64,000 nt of DNA from Unio delphinus (taxonomy: Eukaryota; Mollusca; Bivalvia; Unionida; Unionidae). Below, one piece after another: positions 1-11,190 of this stretch. Position 1 is the first letter of the stretch, and each line of letters starts with the position of its first letter. The stretch covers positions 1,535,001 to 1,599,000 of the forward strand of contig JAQISU010000192.1 of assembly GCA_029339505.1 (NCBI GenBank), written 5' to 3'. The position numbers and the translations under genes are program-made. Under the pieces are notes generated by a model that was not told the origin of the DNA, made no database searches, and saw nothing but the letters and a program-made list of their open reading frames with translations.

Positions 1-168
1 ATTATCTTCGCGTCCTACATACGAATTTGATAGAGATCCTTGCGTCCTACATATGAATTTTATAGAGATCCTAGCGTCCTACATACGAATTTTATAGAGA
101 TCCTAGCGCCCTACATATGAATTTTATAGAGATCCTAACGCCCTACGTACGAAGTTGATAGAGATATG
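1..168. repeat. 32-bp minisatellite, about 5 copies, runs off the window start
   Basis: Units built around CGTCCTACATACGAATTT and ATAGAGATCCT recur at positions 11, 43, 75 and 107, a constant 32-bp spacing. Units differ by a few transitions (tacatac/tacatat, gtcc/gccc). The last unit, near 140-168, is the most diverged. The array is cut by the window edge, so its true length is unknown. Confidence 0.95.
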
Positions 169-419
169 CTAGTATCCTATGATTAGGATGACATTTCAGT
201 CTATTGCTTACTTCTAAATTTAGTTCTCAGTAACTATTTTTTTTATAGATCTCTCTTGTCTTCATTGCTTCTTACCTAAGACATCATATAAAGGTGCATT
301 GATGACCGTAATACAATACCTTTTGCGTATTTACAAATAGATGTATATGTTTTTCTGTACGGAATGGGTTGTATGATCAATGTCTCTTGAAACAATATAT
401 GAACTGTCTTGAAAATATC

Positions 420-427
<8 letters not shown>

Positions 428-514
<87 letters not shown>
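428..514. repeat. (GA)n microsatellite
   Basis: An uninterrupted GA run of about 87 bp with the purine strand on +. It is a homopurine-homopyrimidine tract, a class able to form triplex (H-DNA). Confidence 0.98.
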
Positions 515-517
<3 letters not shown>

Positions 518-1208
518 ATGTGCATTTCCGATACCGAAAATACACCTTAAATGGCTGTTCTATGAAAATAGCGCTAGTCCAGGAAAGCCGTCATAATGAA
601 AGATCTATGTTTAGCATTTGGAATACCTTTCTTTATTCAAATCAGCTTATCATAAAACACAAGGGTATTCCGGTTGAATTTGCAAAATATTACGCAACGA
701 AGATGTTTATTATCGGAGAATATGTGTAATCACTGCAACAATATTATGCAAAGGTATTCTTAAATTACGAGTATTTGAATTTGCTATAGTTTAATGTTTT
801 TATCCCATTTCAGACTTCACTTATTTACAATACTATCGTTCTTTCACGCAACATAAGTAAACATAAAGTTGGGGATTGTGAGTTGTTATGGAAACTTTTC
901 AACTTCTTTTGTGTGTACGTTATTTACAGTTTTATAGTATGATTGACTAAACGAGGACGTGTTCTATTTGTTTAATTAATTTGCTCTTTGTGCAGTGATA
1001 TCTAATTCATATCTAATTCATATCCTACAGATATTCATCTAACAATATCAACAACGATATGTTACCGTTTAAAATTGATATCGACTTGAAGCGAGAATTT
1101 CGGATCAATATAGTTAGTTTTCATACGATGCCATCTTGACATCAATGTATCGTAGATATTTACCTGCATATTCGATGGCCTATGAGAAGTATATGTATAC
1201 AGTTTAAC
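515..1208. other. Unique AT-rich sequence, no gene recognised
   Basis: Only short open frames are present, the longest about 69 codons at 520-729. It shows no recognisable domain, and its composition resembles the surrounding non-coding DNA. Confidence 0.6.
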
Positions 1209-1221
1209 AGTTCCTACACGT

Positions 1222-1528
1222 GTGTGAAGTGATTTGGAATTTTAACGTAGCTTTAACAATTTCGCTACCATGTCTGCAGTATGGCAGTTTATAGTGATGT
1301 ATAGCATTGGGGCATCATGCCTCAGACATCAAGCATAATGTCTCGCCCAGTCATATTATTTTGACACACTGCTAACCAGTCCTAACACTATCCTCTTAAC
1401 GCTGAACGCCAAGTGAGACAGCTGTTAGTACCATTTGTATAAGTGTTTGGTATGACTGAGCCGGGGATCGAACACACGACCTCCGGCATTCAAGGCGGAC
1501 GCTTTAACCACTAGGCCACCGGCGAGGT
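1222..1528 (-). mobile_element. tRNA-derived SINE, family 1, copy A
   Basis: Read on the minus strand, this starts with a tRNA-like head. The A box (TGGCCTAGTGGTTAAAGCG) lies at 1500-1518 and the B box (GTTCGATCCCC) at 1463-1473, then a body shared with the copies at 17633 and 52096. Body landmarks are the CAGCTGTCTCACTTGGCGTT-type stretch, GTTAGGACTGGT, and the terminal GTTAAAGCTACGTTAAAATT. It is flanked by a 13-bp target-site duplication, AGTTCCTACACGT (1209-1221) and AGTTCCCACACGT (1529-1541), with one mismatch. It is the most diverged of the three copies and lacks the (CAAA)n tail seen in the others, so it is probably the oldest. Confidence 0.9.
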
Positions 1529-1541
1529 AGTTCCCACACGT

Positions 1542-2261
1542 AAATAAATCGGATGGCAATACAAATTATATAAGAATATAAATATATGTGCTAACAAAAC
1601 ATGGACAGGTCCAGAAATAAAGTAACCAGCTTGACTGAGATTTTAATTAGTCGATAATTTTGAGTTCCATGTGTATTCTATACCATGACCGTTTATACTA
1701 GTACATTGTACACGAACAACTCGTTACGCATCCATGGCGACGAGTAAGATCTGTTTACATTTTGTTTCCATCTCCAGTCTCTTTTTGATAAAAAGTTGAA
1801 CTCACCGGTGTTGTTAAAATATGTCATTAGATCCCTGCTGGATGCTTTTCACTATTTGCCAGCAACTGAATAATTAAATACGAATTGTTCATACAGTTAC
1901 TTTCTATTCGACGTATGGTCGTCGTTGATGTCATTTTTGTTGCAAATAATATGACACTATCGCCGACAAATCTAAATGCGAGTCCAATTTTTCTTATGCT
2001 GATTAAAAACAAATTAGTACTTTGTCCAATAGGAAAGAGTTTCTAATCCACAAATAATACGATCTATTTTGAATTTTTCAATGAACTTCCTATTGTTATC
2101 AGTTTTGCAGTTGACGCACTTGACGTAAATGCATTAGGGCATTGGAACTAAAATGATATTGAAACTGTTCTGTCCAACGACGCAAAAGATCTATCACTTG
2201 TCAACGAAAAATTCTGCTGGTCCCTTCTTGTAAAAGCCACCCCCACCCACCCCGGCCCGGG

Positions 2262-2264
<3 letters not shown>
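1542..2264. other. Unique sequence, no gene recognised
   Basis: The longest frame is about 61 codons (minus, 1827-2012) with no family resemblance. A short C-rich stretch at 2221-2262 precedes the GA tract. Confidence 0.6.

Positions 2265-2332
<68 letters not shown>
2265..2332. repeat. (GA)n microsatellite
   Basis: A pure GA run of about 68 bp on the + strand, immediately after a C-rich segment (CCCCACCCACCCCGGCCCGG). The minus strand therefore carries a G-rich block next to a polypyrimidine tract. Confidence 0.97.
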
Positions 2333-2334
<2 letters not shown>

Positions 2335-4675
2335 ACTACTAACAAAGACTATATGAAGGTCGTTTCTTCTCTTTATTATATTTACATTGGTCCCACAGAT
2401 GAGAAGAACCGTATTTTGAAGGAATACAAATAGACAGAGGTGGGTAGGTGAAGTGACGTCGGACGCGGGGGTCGCTGGGTCTCTAATGTCTAGAGAATGT
2501 CAATTTCAATGGGGAGGGGGAAGCAAAATAAAGTATTGAAACATTGGATGCTGATTCATTTTAGGAAAGCGCGATGTTTTGAAAGTTATATTAGGTGACA
2601 AGGTACACTCGCTAAATGACAAGTAGTTCTTTGTTCAACATATCAATTTTTTTCTTTTGTCTTTTTATTATATCAAACCAATGCTTGAATGACAAATTTA
2701 TTTATCAAGGGTAGAATATATATAATTTAATACAAAACATTTAATTTCTTAAATAGATGTAGAGAATATCAGTTTGTAATACCCTCCCACCACGTCTGTA
2801 ATAGTTTATTTTTATGTACCTGTGTGAAGTGTAGTATGCGTTGTTGAATTTATTGTGGTGAATTGTTTTATTTAATGTCGAGTTTTATAAATGCAATAAC
2901 AGTTTATTATCTGAACTATTATGGTGTACTATATTATGCATTATGCGAATTACAATTCCGTCGATAATATATGAATGTAACCGGTTGAACATCATTGAAG
3001 ATTCTTCAATGATACACGAGATCCCATTAGAATTCTGACAATAAAGTCATGGACAAGATATTAATCAATTAATTGTTTGATATTTAATTATTTTGAAGAT
3101 ATTTAAAAAAGATCGCATAGCAGATATTTATATTTGGATATTCAATTGGGATCAATTACTTATAATTAGATCTGCAATCTTTTGAGGTCGATTATATTCG
3201 CGAAAACTCAACGAAAACTGTAAACTCACTGAAATCCACGCGTCGTATGACCGATGTAGAGTTTGATAGTTGTGATTTTCAGTCTATGTTAAGACTATAT
3301 ACTCATATACGCTTTCACTTAACGAAAATTCTCTTGCGAACAAAATTTATATCTCTCCTTCTTTTGTTGGTGGGATTTATCGACATTGTTATACAGTTGC
3401 CCACATTGAAAACAAACATAATGATATGGCAAAGGGATTGTTTTATTCAACAAAGCTGTCTTGTTCAGTCTTTTGGAGGGAACTGTATGTGCCGCTAGAC
3501 ACAATTCAAATCTTTTCAGCGATTTACAATACAGGCACTTGAATATGGCTATTCTTTTATAAAGAGTTGTTCTCTCGTGTTCTTACCAATGTTTTGTTCT
3601 TACTTCTTTAAAATGAATGTACTATACATATTAATACAAGCAAGGGACAATAGTGTTTTCTGCCCAGATATAAACTATTGAAATTTAAATACCTTTTCAG
3701 TATAAAAACTACAATAGTACATTGTTGAAAGTACACAAGTATAAAATTGGTGACAAAACCAATATACCCCACTTGCAGATACAACAACCACGTAGGACAG
3801 ATATCTAAAACTGATCGTTCGTCCAAAAGCGATTAACATTTTTGTTACATCTGCTCTTTCGTGGATTTGGATTTGTAAGTACAGTTCTTCATTACTACCT
3901 CAATTATTTAGAAAGTTCGTTTCATTACAACGTTTCGTTTCACGTAATTTTTGTATATAATTAGGTGCGATATGCAGTGCACTTTCAATGATAATTAATC
4001 CTACAAAGTAGTCGTGTCATTAAAAGTCATTAGATTTAGTACGTGATGATATACTTGCGATCGCATGCAAACATTAAATGTTTGATTATATTTTCATTTT
4101 TGATATTTTTTAAATTATTTTTTGTTCTTTTACTATTCTCAAATATCTGATAAATATTTGATTGTCTGTGTTCCTGTCATATTCTGATTTTGGGGCTACA
4201 CAGGAAAGCAGTCTCCATTTTCATACCCAGATTGTAAATGAAAATTGATTCCTACGGTAAATAAGCTCTTAAGACTGAGTGTACATCAGTTGTATTAAAT
4301 GAACCCTAATACAATCCTAATATATATATGTATAATTTCGCATATATCACAGATATTAAATTGTTATATGTGACTTGATCGAGAAACAATTTTAGATTGA
4401 AATATATGTCTCTATAATTACCTTTCATGGCATAAGTGAGTTGAACGCACTGTGAATGTTCTTTTTGTATCTTCAGATGCTTTCTAGCTACCTTATCATT
4501 GAATCTCTTTGCTATTACACACAATGAATTATAATAATAAGAATAATAATAAGAACAGGTTGTTTTTTTAAAATTCATTTTGAATACACAAAAATTCTAG
4601 AACCTCACCACTCTGAATTTCTTATTTGGACGTAAAATAAGGATGTTGTTCTAACGTTGAATTATTTCGCTCGGT
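2333..4675. other. Gene-poor AT-rich interval
   Basis: Frames of up to 90 codons occur on both strands (for example minus 4306-4578), with low-complexity or hydrophobic composition expected of AT-rich random sequence. No transposon, RNA gene or tandem array is recognised, apart from a short ATTATA-type run near 4527-4555. Confidence 0.55.
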
Positions 4676-4870
4676 GCCGGGTTTGCAGCTTTGTGGAGCG
4701 ACTCGTAATCTAAGGGTCGCGGCTTCCATTCACTCCAGCCCAAGTCGGCTGTTTCAGCGTGTCATTGGGAAAAGTACTTAGATCCCATTTTCTGGTCATG
4801 ATGTAACCCAGGGACCGGCAACCTACACCACCCGTGCCACAATATGGTACGTCAAGAGTTGTTTTTGTGG
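4676..4870 (+). mobile_element. Degenerate SINE, family 2 copy
   Basis: A worn tRNA-like head (GTTTGCAGCTTTGTGGAGCG as A-box region, CGGCTTCCATTCACTCC as B-box region) is followed by AAGTCGGCTGTTTCAGCGTG and TCATTGGGAAAAGTACTTAG. That second part matches the 3' domain of the copies at 6968 and 43922 (GGTCGGYTACT, GTGTCCTTGGGCAAGGCACTT). Boundaries are approximate and no target-site duplication was found. Confidence 0.5.
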
Positions 4871-6011
4871 CACAAAGAATCTTGATTTGAACAGTGTTAC
4901 TCTCTTACTGGCGACACGGGCTCGTTTATTTTGTAACGTAAAATATGTTGCTGATCCATGATAAAACCAATAACGTGTTGCAGCGTTATCTTCGTTTCTA
5001 ATTTGACAACATATTGTATTTATTTCGTTCGTGTTGCCCGTGGGTCTTGGAATTTAAATAGTATCTCGATGCATATATTAAGATTAAGCATGTATAAAAT
5101 CGGCTCATCATGACAGAGTGGTCTAACAAATCAGAAAAGGTCGCTTTCACATTATTTGTTTTCACATTATTTTTTGGATTTATAAAACTTTGCTTAAACA
5201 TCGTACCCAGCCTTCAATTCAATACACATTCGCTCATTAGCACAAAAAGCTGCAACGTGAGAACACCTTGGGGGGGGGGGGGGAGAAGGGAAATGTACGC
5301 ACACAAAAATATGTAAATACTACTTATTTCTACGTATATTAAACATAACGTTTTAAAAATAACTGATACAACAGTCAAAGTAAAGTTTAAACCTTGATTT
5401 GCCATTTTCGGACATCTCTGCTGAATGGATCCCAACAGCGATTGGATATTTCTTTTCAATTGTACATTTGTAACAGTCATCTGGTTTTTAAGCGGATAAA
5501 ATTCAAATCGTCACTGAAAAAGCAGGGCACATGGAAAATACAGATGATTGCTAAACGTAACGCTCGCAAAAAATAAGAACATAATTGACAATGTAAGTCC
5601 GACATTAAACATAGGTCACATTAATCTGTATTAGATCATTTGGAAACAATTTATGTACAATATACAGGTCACATTAATCTATATTACACAATTTTAAAAA
5701 CATCATATTGACTATATATAGGTCACGTTCAGGGTGACCGGGGGGAGGGGACCAGGGATATATATTTATAAGAGGGCCGGACAACACTTTCTAATTTTAT
5801 AGCAGAAATAGGAGAGGCCCGGGAGTTTCTTGTCTCAGGGCGCGTGATTGCTTTCACCTTTTATGTTTTTTTTCAAAAGATACTTATGTGGTTGTTTGGA
5901 TGTAAAATCGTTCTCCTAAACAACCGATACGATAGAGAAAGGTGTTAGAATTGTATCTTCATAAATATATTCCCTTCGCCATGGATTGTAATAATCACAA
6001 ACCCTTCCAAA
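4871..6011. other. Non-coding interval with a poly-G run and a short spaced repeat
   Basis: It holds a 14-base G run at 5270-5283. Three copies of AGGTCAC with similar flanks lie at 5613, 5666 and 5720, spaced 53-54 bp. Open frames here are short and overlap on both strands; none resembles a known protein. Confidence 0.6.
5608..5735. repeat. 53-54 bp imperfect repeat, 2.5 copies
   Basis: AGGTCACATTAATCTGTATT and AGGTCACATTAATCTATATT, with a third partial AGGTCACGTT, occur at 5613, 5666 and 5720. The first 20 bases are well conserved and the rest is weak. Confidence 0.65.
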
Positions 6012-6166
6012 CAGGCCCGCATCTAGGAAATTCTGGGTCCCAGGCAGCTGACAGAGTTCGGGCCCCTTTCGTGTTTCAAATATGTGCGTACTCGAAAATG
6101 GGCGGGCCCCTATCTAGCTCGGGCCTCTGACAAGTGCCATGGTTGTCCCCCCTAGGTGCGGGCCTG
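6012..6166. mobile_element. hAT-like MITE, 155 bp
   Basis: The left end CAGGCCCGCATCTAGG (6012-6027) and right end CCTAGGTGCGGGCCTG (6151-6166) are inverted repeats with one mismatch in 16. TTCCAA lies on both sides (6005-6010 and 6167-6172), offset by one base on the left, so it resembles a short or slipped duplication rather than a clean 8-bp one. The CAGG start fits hAT elements. The interior is GC-rich with internal GGGCCCC inverted segments and has no coding capacity, as expected for a non-autonomous element. Confidence 0.75.
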
Positions 6167-6967
6167 TTCCAAGTCATAAATGCCCCTATATATGTAATTC
6201 CGTGTTTTGTTTGTGACGGATCACTCCGATTTTGTGCTACTGTTGTAAGTGGCTATATCACTTGTATTCTACCTGTAATTTTACATTTTTGTCAGTTTTT
6301 ACTCTTTTCTTTACATAAGCTATCATTATTAATTATTAGGAGCCTATCACGATTAACATTATGTTAAAGTTTTCTGACATAGAAAGTTTCACGACTGCCA
6401 TTCCACAATAGTCCATACAGGCGCGTACCTACAGTATTTGGCACCCAGGACGGATCCTTCCTTTGCCACCCCCACAAATAATTTAAAATTGTAAGTACAT
6501 AGAAAAATATATTACGCTTGCAAACAGACTTTTAAACCGTGCATTGCTATAACAGGCAAATCACGTTTACGAATTGGCCAATTGAACTTTTGATTTTGTT
6601 TGAAAACTTGTACTGGTATTTCAACTCTCCCGATGCTCCCTCCTTCCAGTTGTCACCTTGGCGGACCTCTCTCCACCCCTCGCATTCTCTTTAGTATGCC
6701 ATTGAGCACATGTAACATTCAGATAATAGTATAATGCCATTTTTCTCCTTTATTTCAGCAATTAGTTCTTTATCAATTTTTTCTTTTGTATTAACTTGAT
6801 ACATGTTATAATCATCCTCAACATTATCAATCTAATCAAGTTATGTTCCATTCATACGTTGGTTGTACCTGTCTATTTAAGTTGACAAATATCAATTGTC
6901 ACACCGTAAGTGATGTCATTGCATTATAATAAACCAGTATTTTATCGACCGTCGTGGGGTATCCGTC
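6167..6967. other. Unique sequence, no gene recognised
   Basis: A 77-codon hydrophobic frame at 6134-6367 begins inside the MITE and has no recognised family. The segment near 6420-6480 (CAGGCGCGTACCTACAG) resembles a hAT end, but no partner end was found. Confidence 0.5.
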
Positions 6968-7111
6968 GACGGTGAGCGGCATTCCTACCATCGTATCCGC
7001 CTAGGTCGGTTACTTTGATGTGTCCTCGGGCAAGGCACTTTAGTCCGATTCGTCTTTCAACTAAATGGCATGCATGTGTTGTAGCACTTTGAAACATCAA
7101 AAAAAAAAAAA
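6968..7111 (+). mobile_element. SINE family 2, 3' part with poly-A end
   Basis: The segment contains CCTAGGTCGGTTACTTTGAT, then GTGTCCTCGGGCAAGGCACT, then CCGATTCGTC and CAACTAAATGG, ending in a 13-base A run (7099-7111). The same ordered blocks occur at 43997-44085. The tRNA-like head is missing or unrecognisable. Confidence 0.65.
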
Positions 7112-10100
7112 GACCAATCATATCGACCCGCCATCAAATATGGCCGTTGTTACTAAATATAGAGATAACACAAATTTTATAAACTTCGTCAGATTTTTTT
7201 AAAACAGAATTTGACGAAATTTTTAGGAGGTAACCTCGCTAGCAGGACTTTCAATTTCATTTAAAGTATTCATGTCCTCGATTAAATGTGACTTCCCATT
7301 ACTGAAAATGTTAATAATAAACGTTAAACGACTTCTTTTAAAAGAAAAGAAAGAAGAAGAAGAAAGAAGAAGAAGAAAAAACAACAAGAGAATTTGCCCA
7401 AATTTGACAGAAATCTTGACATATGGTCTTTCAAGTAGATAGAAACAATGCCGTTCCTTTTCCAAATACGGCCGCCATTATCAAAAGAAGTAAACCCTTT
7501 ACACGAACTCTTCTCAAAATCCGTAGAACAGACATTGGCTAGATTTGACAGTTGGCATTATGGTCGGAAAGAAATTCGTATGTTTCCAAATGATGCCGAT
7601 CCGATATCATGTATGTATAAAAAAAAGTAGTGAAACTTTATTTGACTTCTGATAAACGCTAAACTGAATTTTACCAAATCTGACAGAAAACACCGTGGCT
7701 TTTAGACCATTCGTCAAATGTTGTTGCTGATGCTGAAATGTTAACCCATTTAAGCAACCTTTTCTTAAATGAACTTCAGAATAGAACTGAGCCAGATTTG
7801 ACATAAAGCATCTTGGCATCAAGGATGTTAATATTTAGCAAACAATGCTGATGTACCAACAAATATGGCTGAAGATATAAACAGAAAATAAAGATATCTT
7901 GAAACAGTCTTAGACATACATAAGTGTGTGCGTGCATATATATTCGTGCATGTTGGGCTGTTTCATTGTGTTTAATTAAGACTTCATGTTCAGTAGAAAA
8001 GCTCATAAGAGATGATGGTTTTAATTTGTTTTATCATGTGCCGACTCTAATTAAACATTACTCGGCTTGCATGATACGAGAGAACGAGACATACATCTGC
8101 ATTGTTTATAAAAATATATTACCTGTGTCTTATATACGTCTCTATAATATAACACACAGGAGAGAATTTCAGCAAAAATACGTAGAATCGATAACTCATC
8201 CGTATTCGTTGTATGTCGTTTTGATGACAGTCTTGTTGTACATTTAGTATTTAATTTAAAAAAAAAGAAAATTTTAATAATCTGCGCTCATGATTAAAAT
8301 GTTTTGATCAGAAAAATATATAGTGCTTGGGATAAATTCTGCAAACACTATTACAAAGCTGTCAATATTTGTAATATAGAAAAAAAAATACATTTTCATG
8401 CATAGACCATTGGTATGGCATACATAAACGGTTTAATTATTGCATTAGTTTCGCAGTCATGGTCTGAACAGGAAGATCATTCGATTGCTTTGTCGGTATA
8501 GGATAAAAACGAAGTCGATACGAAATCCACTCCAGCGTGATCTAATCCACGTTTATAATTGAAAAACATTTTATCGCTGTCACGTGGCTTAGACATTATC
8601 AAATATTTGAAAACGCTTTTTTTCGTGGAGAACAGTATCAGCTGCTATGCGTTCGTATTATTTGAAATCGCTTTGCAGCGGGTTCTATGGTGCTTTTATT
8701 TTGATACAATATGCCGATGACGTATCAGCTGTGATAAATGGTGTATAGGGGACAATTTGACGGATATTGTTCACTTACATTGTTACTGAATTGTAAGTGT
8801 AGCGAGTGAACAGAATGAAGTCAGAAAAGCGTGATAGAGGCTGAATAGAACCTGTTTTTCGATTTCAAATGCTCGCTTTATCATACAGGCCGCTGATTCA
8901 CATAAAACTGAACAATTCAATACAAAAGGGTATACATACACCTTCGCGAGACAGCCAGCACAGCGACGTGTGTCTTTTCAAAATGTTACACGTAGGCAAA
9001 GAAATTTTGACCTGCTTCAAAAAAACTTTCTCCTCTTTTATATCCACCATAATAATTTTTCGATAGTTAAGAAATTTACAATTTGTGTTTAAGATCTGTA
9101 CAACAGCTCTTTGCCAGGTAATCAATAAAATTTAACTTTCGTATGCAAGGGTGATGGAATACAATGCGCTCTTTTCATTTTCAACCACCATAGAAAGACA
9201 GATTCAGTCTGAAAGTATAAATTACATAAGGCTAATTATGCCAATAGATGGAGGGTCGGCACAGTGTGACATTTAGTCGGTTTAGTCGTCTAAAGGAGTT
9301 TATCAATGATTTGTGGGACTCCATTGATTTTAGTGTGGTGTATCGGTCAGGAGCAGTCACTCGTTAGTCAGATGGGAACACTGCATTGGGATATGATAGC
9401 AGGCTTGTAGTTCTGACGCAAATTGGGCGATGGGTGGGAAGGTGACATAGTCATCGTAAATTACAGGTGAGTAACCTTAAAACTTGATATAGATGTGCGT
9501 TAGAAGTGGTCAATATGTTCTTCCATGTATGTAAAAGCGCGTAAAAAATGTTCTTAGATGTTATATACTGATGCTCGCGATAAAGGAGTCGTTGACAACG
9601 ATGACAACTTTAACAACGATGGCTATGACAGTGATCAATATAAAGATACCACTGTGTTAACGAAACGATTTTATTTACCAGATTCATCTGGTAAGTCTGG
9701 TAAGATTATTTTTATTCTAGTGCCAACATCTACACTTATCAAAGTACTAAATGCTTATCGTACCAACTTAAACTAGTACCATTTTCCACTCTCACTTAGA
9801 ACACATTAGTAGATAGAATTAAAATGGGTCCATTTCCTTAATGTACTGAACAAGCATACTATGAGATATCGTTTTTGCTGAATTTATTTTCAACATTATT
9901 GTAGCAACTTTGTAAAGCAAACAGTAAAATTTTTCTAATTTGAAAAGATTTTGTTGATACGATTTATTTATAATTAATTAACACAACTTCAGGAAAATAA
10001 AAAGATGAACAACGATACGTTCGATATGATACAAAAATATTTATAAATGAAAATCAAGAAAGAAATTACCATTCTCCATATTCAAGTTTTCTTTTGATAT

Positions 10101-10127
10101 TTTCATTGCTATTCCTAAGTCTACCAT

Positions 10128-10130
<3 letters not shown>
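7112..10130. other. Gene-poor interval with two donor-like sites
   Basis: Short frames are scattered over this interval, the longest at 7924-8247 (about 107 codons, no family recognised). Two consensus-like 5' splice sites lie at 9467 (CAG|GTGAGT) and 9691 (CTG|GTAAGT). The second ends an open stretch from 9558 that encodes an Asp/Asn-rich segment. I cannot tell whether these belong to a real transcript. Confidence 0.5.

Positions 10131-10197
<67 letters not shown>
10131..10197. repeat. (GA)n microsatellite
   Basis: A pure GA run of about 67 bp with the purine strand on +. Confidence 0.97.
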
Positions 10198-10200
<3 letters not shown>

Positions 10201-10346
10201 ACACTTAGAGAGTACAATATATCACATTCTTAATCCAGAAAATGCTGTGTTCTTTTCCGGATTTGGCATGCATTTTTCAAAGCCCAACCAAGCAGAAATA
10301 AATATTTTACATTTGTTTGAATTCGCATAAATATCAGACATTGATT

Positions 10347-10655
10347 AGCATACTATACATATATGCTTGTGAACGTCTTCAAGAAACAGAAATCATCAGC
10401 ATTATAAATATATGCTTGTGAACGTCTTCAAGAAACAGAAATCGTCAGCATTATAAATATATACTTGTGAACGTCTTCAAGAAACAGAAATCGTCAGCAT
10501 TATAAATATATACTTGTGAACGTCTTCAAGAAACAGAAATCATCAGCATTATAAATATATGCTTGTGAACGTCTTCAAGAAACAGAAATCGTCAGCATTA
10601 TAAACTAAGTGCTTGTGAACATCTTCAAACCGCAGAAATTGGCCATCATTATGTT
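10347..10655. repeat. 49-bp minisatellite, about 6 copies
   Basis: GCTTGTGAACGTCTTCAAGA starts at 10365, 10414 and onward at 49-bp steps, followed by AACAGAAATCRTCAGCATTA. Units 1-5 are almost identical (tatgctt/tatactt, atcatc/atcgtc). The last unit, near 10608-10655, is clearly diverged. Confidence 0.95.
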
Positions 10656-10892
10656 ATAAGCAAAACTGAAATCCAAAAGACACAGACATATAGCTTCTTT
10701 TCTATTTTCTGCTTTAGTTGAACTCGTGCATGTTTCCGATTCTGTTCACTCTAGACCCCACTTCAGAGGTCTTGAAAATCTATTGTATTTGAGCTCATTA
10801 GCCTCTAAGAATTCAGATATCCAAACATTAACGTGTACTGGAGAATCGCCTTTTGATGGTCCTTTTTGGGCTTCTTTTCACAATCATGGATT

Positions 10893-11190
10893 CGTAAAAT
10901 TCACAATCACTGATATATGGAATTCACAATCACTGATATAAAATATTTTCAATTATTGATTTATTGAATTCACAATCATTGATATAGGGGATTCACGATC
11001 ATTGATACCTTGTATAAGCAATCATTGATACAATAATTGACATGTGGCATGCACAATCATTGATATATGGAATTCACAATTATTGATATACGGCATACAG
11101 AATCATTGATATATGGTATTTATAATAATTGATTTATAATATCCACAATCATTGATATATGGTATTCACGATCATTGATATATGGCATTT
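10893..11190. repeat. Degenerate 21-24 bp tandem repeat
   Basis: The motif TTCACAATCATTGATATATGG recurs about a dozen times with variable spacing and substitutions. Irregular unit length suggests an old array. Confidence 0.85.

Noticed and set aside
1..10655. CRISPR array for the 32-bp or 49-bp repeats
   Set aside because: Units are directly tandem with no unique spacers, and the context is eukaryotic.
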